The notes under the pieces are model-generated. The model did no database searches. It had not been told where the DNA came from and saw only the letters and a list, made by a program, of their open reading frames with translations. Made by a program: the position numbers and the translations under genes. This document shows, one piece after another, positions 24,966-35,639 of a stretch of DNA of 64,000 bases. Position 1 is the first letter of the stretch. Each line of letters starts with the position of its first letter. Location of the stretch: the NCBI RefSeq assembly GCF_051020985.1, contig NC_134999.1, positions 29,421,160-29,485,159 of the forward strand, written 5' to 3'. The DNA comes from Nomia melanderi. Lineage: Eukaryota; Arthropoda; Insecta; Hymenoptera; Halictidae.

Positions 24966-25109
24966 ACTAACATCAAATGTATACATATATACCGGTATCC
25001 TTGAAGAGGTTAAACTACATTTCCTATTTTCATTTACAATCTTTTTCAGTGTAGTACTTCTATCAATAAATAACTATAATACCGATCGAAGTCCTAGGAA
25101 GGGTTAAAC

Positions 25110-25700
25110 CACCAGTTACAGTACACCCTGTGCATGACACAGGAAACTTTCCGACTTCGTGTAAGTGGAAACTATCCTTCTGCCGTTGCTCTCCTCATGC
25201 TCCGTCTCCATTTTCTTTCTCCCATGTGATGCAGTAAAAACAGGCGAAACGAGTCATTGGCAGTCGGCACGCATATAATTTCACCTATAACTTCCGCCTT
25301 GTACCTGATGGGCCCTGGTACCCCGATAGAGGCGACGGGATCTCTTTCTCTCCGTCTCTTTCTCTCTCCCTCCTCTCGTACACCCACGAGACGAGGCAAC
25401 AGCTCGCCATTAAGGGACACGGATATTTCATCTGCGCAGTCATCGCATATTTCGATTTCTTCCCTGTCATCCGGCCGGCTCGTACGGGTCACTTCAAAGG
25501 AGCTGCGTTCGAGCCCGTACAATATACCTATGTACCCCACCCCGTCCACTTCGGGGTGTTCCCCCGTCCGCGTCGTTATTTTTCTTCGACTCGGTGCTTC
25601 GATGATTTTCTAGCGGGCAGCGGGGGAGAACGAAATTTACATCGATCGATATTTTCTGGGGTACACGCTGGAGTCGTTCCCTGTGCCGTGGTTAACCCAT
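25110..25700. promoter_or_regulatory. GC-rich island open on both strands
   Basis: Both strands are open for about 120 codons (25172-25549 minus, 25257-25613 plus). Neither translation is recognised and no splice context is evident, so I treat it as a GC island. It is the least repetitive of the dual-open islands. Confidence 0.28.
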
Positions 25701-27681
25701 TTGCATCATTAAACGGAATCATCCGCACACAATAACTGTTGCTTATCACTAAGAGCGCAATATTTCGCACGCGATTACTTTTAGTTTTCTATGTGTTACT
25801 CGGCTATATCGGTCGGAGCGGATTAATTTCAGTCGAAAGCTTGAAAGACTTTCAGTTGAGCATCTCTGATTTATAAAGTAAGCTTCACGTTTAGAGCGAA
25901 CATTCAAATGGGTTAGTCTAGAATATTTCTGTAACGAGTATAGAGGAAGTTTCTCAAAGTTTCTTTTATTGAAGCAGATTAATTTCAATCAAAAGCTTGA
26001 AGGACATGCAAATGAGTTAATTCAATGGATATACGGAATAGGATGAAAAGTACAACATTTTGAATGTTTCATGTATTTTTAAAATTGTCTACACTCTGTG
26101 CATTGAACTTTTTCTACCTTAAATGGATAACAATTCGTGATATAGTTGTTAGTTTTCAACAATACAACAATTAGGTGTTAGTACTTTATTAGAGGAAATT
26201 TTAAACAGGAAATTATAAATAAAGAAATATTGAAGAATATCGAGTTGATTTTTAATTTTCGGGGAACAACGTAGAGTAGACCGAATCAGATGAAAATAAG
26301 AATATTGGCTATATTTGTTACGTTGTTATAGAAATAAGCATGCTGATTGTCCATATTCTTTCGTACACCTTCCCTACACTTAATCGAATAACTTTAATTA
26401 TTTCAAACCGTTGTTTGCCACCAGCACGTGATAGAATCGAAGCGAATGTAACTATTTCGTAGTATATTTTGGGGTGAATTTGGAGCGAATCGGATACTTC
26501 TCAGTTTTTTGCGTATAAAACGAAGGTGTTTATACTTTTGAAAATCTTTTTTACTGATATTGGAGTTGAATGAAAAAATAGATACAAGAATAACATAGAC
26601 AGAACAGAAAGTGTTAACAGGAAACCATTCCAAGCAGAAAGGCAGGAATTATGTATAATAAATAATAATAATAAATTATTAGTCTGTTATTTAGTAATGT
26701 CTGGTTGATGAGCACTATTTTATTGTTGATAGTTTGCGTTTTGCATAGGAAAAATGATCTCTTTGCTTTTCCATTATGTACCTACGCTCCGAAATGTGAT
26801 TTGACTTGTTCACGGTCATGTCCATTTGTGCGCCAAATGAATGTATCTACCCACATCTTGTAGCCCATCGGGATCTTATTTAAACCTTATTTAAAATATA
26901 ATATACACATTGTCACGATTTTACTATTTTGTATTATATATGTCCATATATTCAGAATACAGGAATTTGAGAGTTTTCTGTGATCCGATTCGTATTAGTG
27001 ATGGCTTCAAACGTGTTTACAGTAATTTTAGTTCATTCAATCTTACATCATTTCCTCCAATATAAATCATAGATTTGAAAAGAAATTTAACGTTTCTTAT
27101 TTAATTAAAAATCCAACATACCAAAGAAAAACTTAAATATCATGTAAGATTTCAATCATGTTCTAAAAGTTATCTAATACAAAAGGTCTGCTACCATAAC
27201 TTTATGAATTGAAATTAGAGTTAAACATTTTTATCTAAAACACGAGATAACAAATAATGAAATATAAAAACGTTCTTCTTATTTGTAATCAAAATAGTCT
27301 TTAAATTAGTAATGTAGACTCGAAATAGATTACATGCTATTTATGAAATATAGACTAATCGATTACATAATATATTACTATTCAAGTGATGTAATGGATA
27401 TTTTCTTAAAATCACAAGAAACAATATTTCTGATGTGCTATCCTTGTCGTGTAAAGACTGAAACTTTACTAACTTCGTTCGGTCTGGTCTGAAGTCAGTA
27501 TTTTATAAGAGTAAAAGGATATGTCGAATAAAAGTCGCCCATGCAAAAACTTGTTAAAACGTGTTGGGTCTCACTGCGATTGTTTCTCCAAAATACTGGT
27601 GTCAGAAGCGATTCACGGATCGACTTAAAGACTTCGTGAAACCCGATGCCTCGTCTCTATTCATTTCTTTCATTCGACACT

Positions 27682-27684
<3 letters not shown>
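25701..27684. other. AT-rich intergenic DNA
   Basis: About 2 kb with no gene. A repeated phrase around GAAAGCTTGAAAGAC (25846) and AAAAGCTTGAAGGAC (25991) marks an old short duplication. Nothing else is supported. Confidence 0.4.

Positions 27685-27769
<85 letters not shown>
27685..27769. repeat. (CT)n microsatellite
   Basis: 85 bases of uninterrupted CT dinucleotide. The Glu-Arg repeat frame on the minus strand is a product of it. Confidence 0.98.
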
Positions 27770-27773
<4 letters not shown>

Positions 27774-28617
27774 TCTTTCTTTCTCTTTCGGATTCCGAAA
27801 CGCATCATGATTATATAAATCCCTCGAGGAATTTTAAAGTAGACACCTACGTCGGGAAGCGGAAAGTGTGAACATGCCTGTGAGACAACTGGTCAACTCG
27901 ACTACTTTTTAATTATTAGTCATCATTCGTCTTCGCATGTCCGCGCTAAATTATATCCCTACAGATTTATTTATAAAAGCGAGAACTGCGTACAAATTTA
28001 TTAGTCTTCAGTTGAATAAAAGTGAATCATCCTCTGGATTCTTATTTATATCTTATTTTAGTCCTGTGCTATTGTTGAGTGATCGTCGAGTTGCAAGATT
28101 TATGGATTCATAATAAAAAATATAGTAAAAATCTTCAGTTTAATTGGAACCCAATGGGACTTTTGTTTAGATAAACAAGTTTCTATTTAGGAAATTTCAA
28201 TTTCTATAGAGTGATTCAGGAAAATTTACGTTTATGTATATATTTGCCGTTTTACTAAATATTTTCTATGAAAATTGTACAATGCTTGTATAAGATAGAA
28301 ATATAGAAATAAGTAAAAGTTATAACCTTGTAAAATTCTGAAAACATTATTATCTGTCGATTATTTCTTCATTATTAATCTACTCACAATTCTGCCTTAT
28401 TTTCTTCAATGGTGGCAAAGAACTATTTCTATAATTTACTGACGATATTTTCAATATAAATTTCCCTCGAGATCTAAATATAATTGTATTCAATATTAAT
28501 TACAAATTTCAAAAAATGAACTTAACTTCTTGAACTCTTCTTATAATATCATTAACAAACTTCCAATTCAAACTCACTACAGTATTTCAATTAACACAAT
28601 TCAAGACTTAAAGAAAT
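27770..28617. other. AT-rich intergenic DNA
   Basis: No gene or recognisable repeat seen. Confidence 0.4.
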
Positions 28618-28855
28618 TTGAACCCATTGACCTACAATGTTGTATCAGACTCGCGATGAAGGTTTATAACTAAATTTAACAAATCTAAATGTTATTTATT
28701 TCGTTCAAACATAGATGAAATATTACTTTTCTATTATCAATTATTAATCTTTGGTATAAACGTAGACACAAAATAAACATCAAAATCTTTTATTTTCCTA
28801 ATAAATTATTAGCAATAAGTTGTATCATCAAATAAATCATAGAGCAAAGGATTAA
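28618..28855. mobile_element. Family A MITE, copy A7
   Basis: Left end TTGAACCCATTGACCTACAA, right end ATCATAGAGCAAAGGATTAA; the interior CAGACTCGCGATGAAGGTTT matches A1 and A4. 238 bases, diverged ends. Confidence 0.72.
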
Positions 28856-28861
28856 ACAAAG

Positions 28862-29615
28862 TTAACACATTGTTGATCGGCAATTTTACGCAGAAGCTAT
28901 GCTCATGTCAGTTATTATTCCCTAATTAAGTATGAAAGTGAAACAATCTCAATAATCTTCAATATACTTTATTTGTACATAACAAATTGGAATGAAACTT
29001 TGGACTGATCTTCTACATAACTTTTAATATTTTGCATTTATTCTATATTACCCTTCGTTTCAAAAACTGAAATAGCTAATGCAACTACAAACACGAGATA
29101 ACTCGTGACCGGTCATGAACTTTTGGGCATGAAAACAGGAATAAACCCTTTAAATTCGATATTTTCAATGTTGTTGGGAGTAAACTTGCATGTATTTTTA
29201 AGGAAATGATTTAAAGTAATTTGCAGTGGTAGAATTCAACGTTTAATATTTATTTTATTTATCATTATTCTAATAAGATGTCATTTTTCTACTCGAGAGG
29301 CGACTTCCAATCGACAGATGATTTGATACAGCAAAATTATAAATTTTGGTATTTAGCATTAACTTTTGTATACTGCAAAATAGCTTTGTTACCTAATTTA
29401 TGTATGATTTCTTGTTAAATTCGTTTCAAAGAATCTTGTTTCCATCTAATTAAGGAGTGTAGAATATTTCAAGTAAAAAACTTTCGAATGCAAAGGCTTG
29501 AAGTGTGCTTCTTTTCCAAACAATTTCCACCGTTCTATAACAAATTTGTATTGTCATTTCCAGCATGACACATAAGTGGAAAGTGGTAACTCGTGACCGG
29601 TTAACAATGCATTAA
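28862..29615. mobile_element. Family W element, copy W2, carrying nested family P sequence
   Basis: Left end TTAACACATTGTTGATCGGC, right end GGTTAACAATGCATTAA. The left 230 bases match W3 (AATCTTCAATATACTTTATT). It is interrupted by a P element (29151-29589), which itself contains a P3-like segment (about 29290-29506). The phrase CTCGTGACCGGT occurs on both sides of the insertion (29102 and 29590). Confidence 0.68.
29151..29589. mobile_element. Family P element P5 nested in W2, itself interrupted
   Basis: Outer parts match P2 (CAATGTTGTTGGGAGTAAAC at the left; TTCTATAACAAATTTGTATT at the right). The middle (about 29290-29506) matches P3 (GATTTGATACAGCAAAATTA) and ends CGAATGCAAAGGCTTGA. TTAA ends are degenerate. 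Confidence 0.62.
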
Positions 29616-29619
29616 CAAA

Positions 29620-30830
29620 TCTTCCTCGATAGCGTTCCTTAACCTATAAAACCGACAAGAAAACCTCCCCAGTATTATTTTCGACTGCATTACCCCGCGA
29701 CACCCTGTACAGCAGCGTATCGGGCCGCATTCCGATTCGCCCATCCGCGTACAAGTTACAAATCCATGTCGTTTACATCTAAATATCAGTTACACGTCAC
29801 GGGAGGGACTCGTCATGCGGCTAGGATAGACGACCGTTCGATCGGCGTCCGGATTCACACCTCGCCGTCTCAGGTTTCTCGTAAACGCCTAAAATCTTGG
29901 CTGGAGGCCTTCAATTTTTCCGGGTAACTGGAATCGGCCTCGATAACCGTAAAATCCGTGTCCGTCCGGTTCCCCGTATCGACCACCGCGAAAACCATCG
30001 CGTCCCTCTTTACGAGGACATACCCTTTAACGTCCCTCCCCTTTGATCGTTCGTCGGGTAATCGGGGCATATTTACGCACTGAGTCGCGCGTCCAAAGAT
30101 GGCCGCTTGGACGCTTCCAACGGTGCCCAGGCATCCCTTCTAACGAGTAATTTCGACCTTAGAACGACGAAGCGCCACGTCGGAATTTATTCAACAGGTT
30201 TACGAAGTGATGACGCGCCGGAACATCCATAATGGTGGCTCGCGGTAACCGCGCGCGTTCGCCTTCTCGTCGCGCGATTATAATATAAATAAGAATTTAT
30301 CGGCACCGTCGCGGCGTTAGGTTAAAAGGTTTACGTTTATTAATTCCGCTAATCCTCCGGTGAACGCGGGCCCAGGAAGAGCCACGGTTTTAGAGGGCGA
30401 GACGTGTCGTCGTTGCCTTCTTAAAGAGACAACTTCTTCCTACCTTTCTTCTTCTTTTCTTTATTCTTCTTCTTCTTCTACTATTTTTCTTTTCTTATTA
30501 TACTTTTTCTTTTTCTTCTTCTTCTTCTTCTATTATTTTTTTCTTCTTCTTCTTCTTCTTCTTCTTCTCATCTTCCTCTTTTTCTGCTGTCCTTCAATCG
30601 GCGACTTTTCGTCTCCTTCTTCTAAAGCGGATCCATTCACCCCCCCTGTTTTGTGCTCGCTGATCATTCACTTCTCCCGGGACGTTAATGCTATTTGGCA
30701 GTAGCTCGATAAAATATGAGACGAGGGCATATAATAGAGTGGGTTTTTGTTAGTCGGATGTTGCGCGGATTAAGGGGAAATAATGCGCGTGATTGACGTG
30801 AGATTAAGTGGGATTAACCCCTTGCGGTGT
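29620..30830. promoter_or_regulatory. Large GC-rich island with CTT tract
   Basis: CpG-rich, with regulatory-looking AT motifs around 30215-30360 and a CTT microsatellite (30432-30580). A 66-codon minus frame (29870-30070) has protein-like composition but no recognised family. The right flank (30700-30820) is G-rich. Confidence 0.33.
30432..30580. repeat. (CTT)n-rich microsatellite
   Basis: CTT units with T-run and TAT interruptions; pyrimidine on the plus strand. Confidence 0.92.
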
Positions 30831-30966
30831 CGCGATGGGGACGCGGTGTTTTGCGTAAGGCATGCCGACTGATTCGAGCAAACAGGTTGATTCGAAGAGT
30901 TTTTGGTTTGTCTCTTTGATGAGAGATCGTGTGATTTGTATTCTGATAGATCAGTGTTATAAATTA

Positions 30967-31591
30967 TTAACATATTATTGACCGGCAATTTTACACAGAA
31001 ACTATTCAATGTCACCGATTATTATGTAATTAAATATGAAAGTGAAGTGAAACAATCTAAATAAACTTCAATATACTTTATTTGTACATAATGCATTGAA
31101 ATGAAATTTTTGGACGTATTAATTACAAAAATTGTTTTCATGCCCCGACGTTGATCTTTCAATTTTTGAAACGCGGGGCAATATACAATACTACAAAAGC
31201 AAAATATTCAAAATTATAGAAAAGATGTCTAAAGTTTCATTTCAATTCATTATATACAAATAAAGTATATTGGAGTTTAGTTAGATTGTTTCACGTTCAT
31301 ATTTAACACAAGGTTTATGAAAATTTATCACGCACTTCATATCATTGTTCTTAGAAAGATTTATGTTCGTTCACTTCGATCTTAGAAATTATAAATTTAA
31401 AAGTAGACAATTCAGATACATATCCGTGTAATTGCATCGATCAAAATTAATGTGAATATTTACCAAATAATATTTGTAAAATTGAATATGCATCAAACTA
31501 ACATGTTCAGTAAACCTAGTGTTAATTACGGAATAACAATAGATGACATGAGATAGCTTCTACATAAAATTACAAGTCAACAATACGTTAA
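30967..31591. mobile_element. Family W element, copy W3, with nested element Q1
   Basis: Left end TTAACATATTATTGACCGGC, right end AAGTCAACAATACGTTAA, inverted; inner phrases ACACAGAAACTATT and ATAGCTTCTACATA extend the inverted repeat to about 40 bases. Also internally palindromic: TTCAATATACTTTATTTGTA recurs in reverse near 31255-31275. Q1 interrupts it at 31303. Confidence 0.75.
31303..31525. mobile_element. Family Q TTAA MITE, copy Q1, nested in W3
   Basis: Left end TTAACACAAGGTTTATG, right end CAGTAAACCTAGTGTTAA. It matches Q2 at 33931-34150 throughout (TTGTTCTTAGAAAGATTTAT; AGACAATTCAGATACATATC). 223 bases with intact TTAA ends. Confidence 0.82.
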
Positions 31592-31853
31592 GATCTCGAT
31601 ATACAATATAGCTTTCCACAAAATGACCGGTTCTCCAATTCGATTAAAAACTCTGTGTTCTTTCGTCCATTTAACTTTATCTCAGTTCTTATATCGTCAA
31701 ATCAATCAGTTTTAATTTTCATCTTTCCTTTCACTTCTATTTTCACTAAGAAAAATTTATAATTCAATTTGCTTACCGTTATATTATAGCTAGTTATTTC
31801 ATCGATTACAGTAGGAACAGATGTATACAAAATACCAGTACGTTTAGTGTTAA
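31588..31853. mobile_element. Family R repeat, copy R2
   Basis: Starts at the TTAA that ends W3 and ends GTACGTTTAGTGTTAA. The interior matches R1 and R3. 266 bases. Confidence 0.7.
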
Positions 31854-31869
31854 ATACCTTTCGCCCAAC

Positions 31870-32850
31870 AATTTCTGGTAGTATACATCATGCGACGTTA
31901 TCACAGCCGAAGGTAATAAACGACTCGGTAGTGTTGACCGTCGAGCAGGGTCCCCGAAAGGGTTCCACGATTTTAATTAATAAGGGCACATATACCTGAC
32001 CGTAAGATAAAGCGTCTGGGCGATGAATCAACGCTGTAAATTATCGGCCGGTGTTATCTGGATGTACTATTGGCTGTTCGGGTACCTGCTCTCATCCACG
32101 ATCCCCTAACCATTCACACGTAGAATTACGTTATCTCGAGGTTCCTTGGGAGGCGAAAGATACATCCCGAGTAGTACTCGGATACAGGTAGATAGATCGT
32201 CGTACGGGTACGTAGAGGCGCGCGTAAAACGATCGAGAGAACCGGCAGGATCGCATAAACTCTCGAGATTTAAGCGGCCCGAGGGCTCTCAGACGAGGAA
32301 ACCATCTTCCACTTCGACCACCATGGCTACGCTCTTAGGCCGCTCTTCGGCTATGGTTAACAATGTTTCACCTGAAAGGTGAGCTAAATGTCACGGGGCC
32401 CGTGACCGTAATGCTTTTAAGCGGAGATATTGAAAATGAAATCGTGAAAATAGTATTTCAATTACGGCGCGCCGAGGATGCTGCTTTATTCGTGGGAGTT
32501 CCTCGCGACCCGTCGCGACGGGTCGTCGAGCGATTGGCGACGGGCAAATGGGGTGAGAGGGAAAGAATGTGATAGAAGGCACACAGAGGTTTATTAGGAA
32601 GTACGTTGTAACGTGTCCCGTTCGAATGAGACGGTTTTACTCCTTACTTGGACGTTACTGCCCGTGGAAGTCTGAGTTATTGGACTCTTGGAGAAAGGAA
32701 TGCATTTGCAGTCGCGTGGAATTATTCGAGAAATAGTTTATGGAATTTTAAATACGTTTGTGAAGGTTTCATTCGGTTCCAGCGGTGCTTGGAATATTTT
32801 CACTTTACCTGGAGAGTATTCGTTTGATTCGAATGTGGATCAGTGATGTG
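31870..32850. promoter_or_regulatory. GC-rich island with 20-nt palindrome
   Basis: CpG-rich island; a perfect 20-base palindrome built on CCCGTCGCGACGGG lies at 32506-32525. Short overlapping frames only. The right flank (32580-32950) is G-rich. Confidence 0.32.
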
Positions 32851-33169
32851 CGGGGGCGGAGAAATATCGATTTCTGTATTAGTTTATAAATTTTCATTGG
32901 TGGAAGGGTAGAAAAAATGTTTGGAGATTCTTTTGAAAATTTTTTTTCGACTGGGTTAACCTGTCTTGTAACGTGTTAGACATCTGGTGAAGATTTTGAG
33001 ATGAATTCAACGGGCATAAATATTACTCGGCTCTTTTGAATTTGAATTAAATAATATTCTTCTAACATCAATAATTATGCTTTAGAGCGAACGTAGACGT
33101 AGAATATGTTTAGAATTTTTTACTTTTTTCAATGAATTATCAATGGCAAAGTATTTGTGTCGATCATAG

Positions 33170-33599
33170 TTAACACTAGGACTAGGATATCTTAACCAGT
33201 TAACTGCGTTCGACGAGTATTTATACCTGACACTTTGAAACGTAAAATGGTATTAATATTTCAACGTTGAATTATCTATTTTTTTAGATAAATGTGTAAT
33301 TCTTGTTCGGTTTTGCTTTAGTTTCTCGTTAGAATGTATTATAGATGCATTTGCTCTGCGTTCGACGAGTTTACTATTATTTGAGTCTATTTTATTATTT
33401 GATTTTATGAGAGGTTTTTCAAACTAGATTCCACAACTAACTAGTTTAGAGCATTGAATATTCAAAATGATCTTGAAAATAAGTAGTTTCACTTAACTAT
33501 TATAATGAATGCCTGAAGAAACTGAAAATAACCTATTGTTACAATTTTTATAGGGATTATATATTAATCTTGTTAAAAGCTTGGCAATTCTAGTGTTAA
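33170..33599. mobile_element. TTAA element nested in A8, itself interrupted
   Basis: Inverted ends related to family D (CACTAG...CTAGTG). Its right part (ATCTATTGTTACAATTTT-like, TAGGGATTA) recurs at about 58825-58900, giving an independent copy of the interior. Confidence 0.68.
33192..33448. mobile_element. Family C element, innermost of a three-level nest
   Basis: Left end TTAACCAGTTAACTGCGTTC, right end CAACTAACTAGTTTA. Matches 13348-13808. The third end-type copy is at about 59250-59275 in reverse. Confidence 0.72.
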
Positions 33600-33650
33600 G
33601 AGACAAATTATAGAGCAAGGGGTTAAATAAACGAAGAAAAACGGAGAATG

Positions 33651-33883
33651 TTAACACTGGAACTACTACGGGTCAAATTGACTCACTTTTGAATGTTTAT
33701 TTTGCAAGTATGTAAATTATGAAGCCGTTATTGTGAAAGATTTTAAATTAATTCTGATTCTGCATCTTGATTCTGCATATTTCTACAGATACACGCCAGG
33801 AAACACTTTAAATCTCAATAAACGTCATGTTCTACTTTTTATAAAAAATTGTCATTCTAATTGCTCAATAGTTTTAGTGTTAA
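33651..33883. mobile_element. Family D-related TTAA MITE, copy D6
   Basis: Left end TTAACACTGGAACTACTACG, right end CAATAGTTTTAGTGTTAA, 233 bases. The GGGTCAAATTGAC motif next to the left end recurs as GGGTCAAATAGAC in D7. Confidence 0.75.
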
Positions 33884-33930
33884 ATCAAATTTTTAATCTC
33901 GGCATTTCACCGTTAACGGTACGTTTAGTA

Positions 33931-34150
33931 TTAACACCAGATTTACGGACATTTCTACAATTTATTCTATTGTTCTCAGAAAAATTGATATTCGCTCATT
34001 CAGATCCTACAACCGAGAGCTGTAAGAATAGACAATTAGCATAAATATTCATGTAACTGGAACAATCAAAATCGATGAAAATATTTGTCAAATAGTACAT
34101 ATAAAATCCAATATGCGTCGAATTGACGCATTCCGTAAATCTAGCGTTAA
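33931..34150. mobile_element. Family Q TTAA MITE, copy Q2
   Basis: Left end TTAACACCAGATTTACGGA, right end TCCGTAAATCTAGCGTTAA, excellent inverted repeats; 220 bases. The TTAA on the left is also the right end of a family R fragment (GTACGTTTAGTA). Confidence 0.85.
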
Positions 34151-34179
34151 CGAAGGAACGCCTCGAAATACCGAGTCTC

Positions 34180-34680
34180 CTCTGGAATACGCTAATAGTA
34201 AAAATGATTTGATCAAGCACGTTTTCGAAGTTATCACGAGGTTGCACGTATAAAAGCCGGAGAGGGTTAAAGGATCCCGTGCACCGCGGACGGCTCCTTC
34301 GTAAAAAGACAATGGTTCGTGGCCGGTTGAGCCTCTTAAGTGAGTTTATGCACAGGACGAGCCGCTTGTCACGGTGAATATATTCACTGTACTGACTTAA
34401 GAGGTTAACTATGCCCGGCGATATTTCAATAGGAGGCGAAGCAAATATCATGTTCCAGCCCAATCTCGCGATGGGGCAGCGAGAGAATAAACTGTAAAAG
34501 GTGTAAATCAATGAAGTAATGTAACGAGTAGAGGCGGAGGGATATATTGGTAACGTAATAAGTAGTCGGATCGTATGTACGTCGGCAACGAGCGTAAGGG
34601 TCCCTCCACACTATTCTTGTTTCTGTGCCCAGTGGAGTTTACTGACGTTCAAACGGGGAATTCGTTACATAGAATCCAAC
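34180..34680. promoter_or_regulatory. Moderately GC-rich block with duplicated core
   Basis: Contains the phrase around GTAATAAGTAGTCGGATCGT (34555-34574), repeated at about 35793-35813. No recognised protein. Candidate regulatory element. Confidence 0.3.
34540..34584 (+). repeat. Duplicated core element, copy 1
   Basis: GGATATATTGGTAACGTAAT followed by AAGTAGTCGGATCGT; copy 2 lies 1.24 kb to the right in the same orientation with few differences. Neighbouring sequence is much less similar. Confidence 0.7.
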
Positions 34681-35381
34681 GATAGGTTGAGGATAAATAC
34701 AGAATGGTGAAATTGACGATTATCAGCGGATAATTGATTTCATTCAGTTATAACGTGTACTTGGATGTATAAATAGCAATGAGATAAATAGTTTTGATAT
34801 GGGTCGGTGGAATGTTGTATTTGCATTCAATTTTGTGGTATAAATTTTGAAGGTATTGCATCAGTCTTTTGTGATACATTTAAAAAGTAGAAGATTAAAT
34901 GGTAAAATGTCCTTTCAAGATAGATTAATAGTTCTTTATTTTTTTCAAAGGATCGACGTTGTACTGAGAATTGGGTATCGGAATATTGTATTAAGAACTG
35001 AGTTAGAAAATTTATAGTAAAATAGAGTTTTATTTCATATTATAACAAGGCGTTATCAAATTTATGGAATCCATCAAAGTACTAATTGTTAAATTTCACA
35101 AACTTTATTTAAAGCTTTGCACCGATTTCAATTGGTACAACTATACAAACACGTATTCGATCCATTACAAAATTATATAAATAAACTATAATTTTATATG
35201 TATATAATTCATATTTAATTCAATTTATACAATTACATATCAAATAATATGATACATTTAATATAAATTAAATTAAATTTTAATTTAATTTCACATAATT
35301 CAATATTCATTTATAGATACAACACCTATTCTCCTAGTAACAATACACTAATTATAAGATTACGCAATAAACATCCACGAA
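34681..35381. other. AT-rich intergenic DNA
   Basis: No gene seen; very AT-rich with TTAA/AATT-rich simple sequence near 35190-35300. Confidence 0.4.
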
Positions 35382-35633
35382 TGAGTCACTCAGAAGCCAA
35401 TGCGATTAAGTCCATTTTTCGACATTCTCCGATTTTTCTAAATTTCAATGGAATAAATAATATTCTTTACAGTCATTAAAGGATTTACTCGTTTCTTCGT
35501 TTTTTTCTAGGCGAAAAAGCCCTCGTCTTCATAGCTTCTGAATATACTGCATAATAATTTCGCAACCCAAAACATTAACTTTCTTAATTTTTCTTTTCTG
35601 GCGACTTAACCGCGACAGGTTCTGAGCGACTCA
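35382..35633. mobile_element. Family V inverted-terminus element, copy V1
   Basis: 252 bases with inverted ends TGAGTCACTCAGAAGCC and GGTTCTGAGCGACTCA. Collinear with 61471-61717 (GGATTTACTCG, TTATAGCTTCTGAATATG-like, AAACATTAATTTTCTT-like). No frame. Ends differ from the TTAA families, so it is a separate group. Confidence 0.85.
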
Positions 35634-35639
35634 AATCTT

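Larger units (their letters stand above)
32956..33626. mobile_element. Family A MITE, copy A8, with two levels of nesting
   Basis: Left end TTAACCTGTCTTGTAACGTG, right end TTATAGAGCAAGGGGTTAA. Compared with intact A4 it is interrupted at 33170-33599 by a TTAA element (left end CACTAGGACTAGGATATC, right end GGCAATTCTAGTGTTAA), which is itself interrupted at 33192-33448 by a family C element. Confidence 0.75.

Noticed and set aside
27602..27808. Glu-Arg repeat protein
   Set aside because: Direct translation of the (CT)n microsatellite complement.
29870..30070. 66-codon minus frame with protein-like composition
   Set aside because: Short, in a GC island, no recognised family and no splice partner.
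31888..31910. TATCACAGCC, the seed of the miR-2/13 family
   Set aside because: The bases after the seed differ from that family and the flanks do not fold into an evident hairpin.
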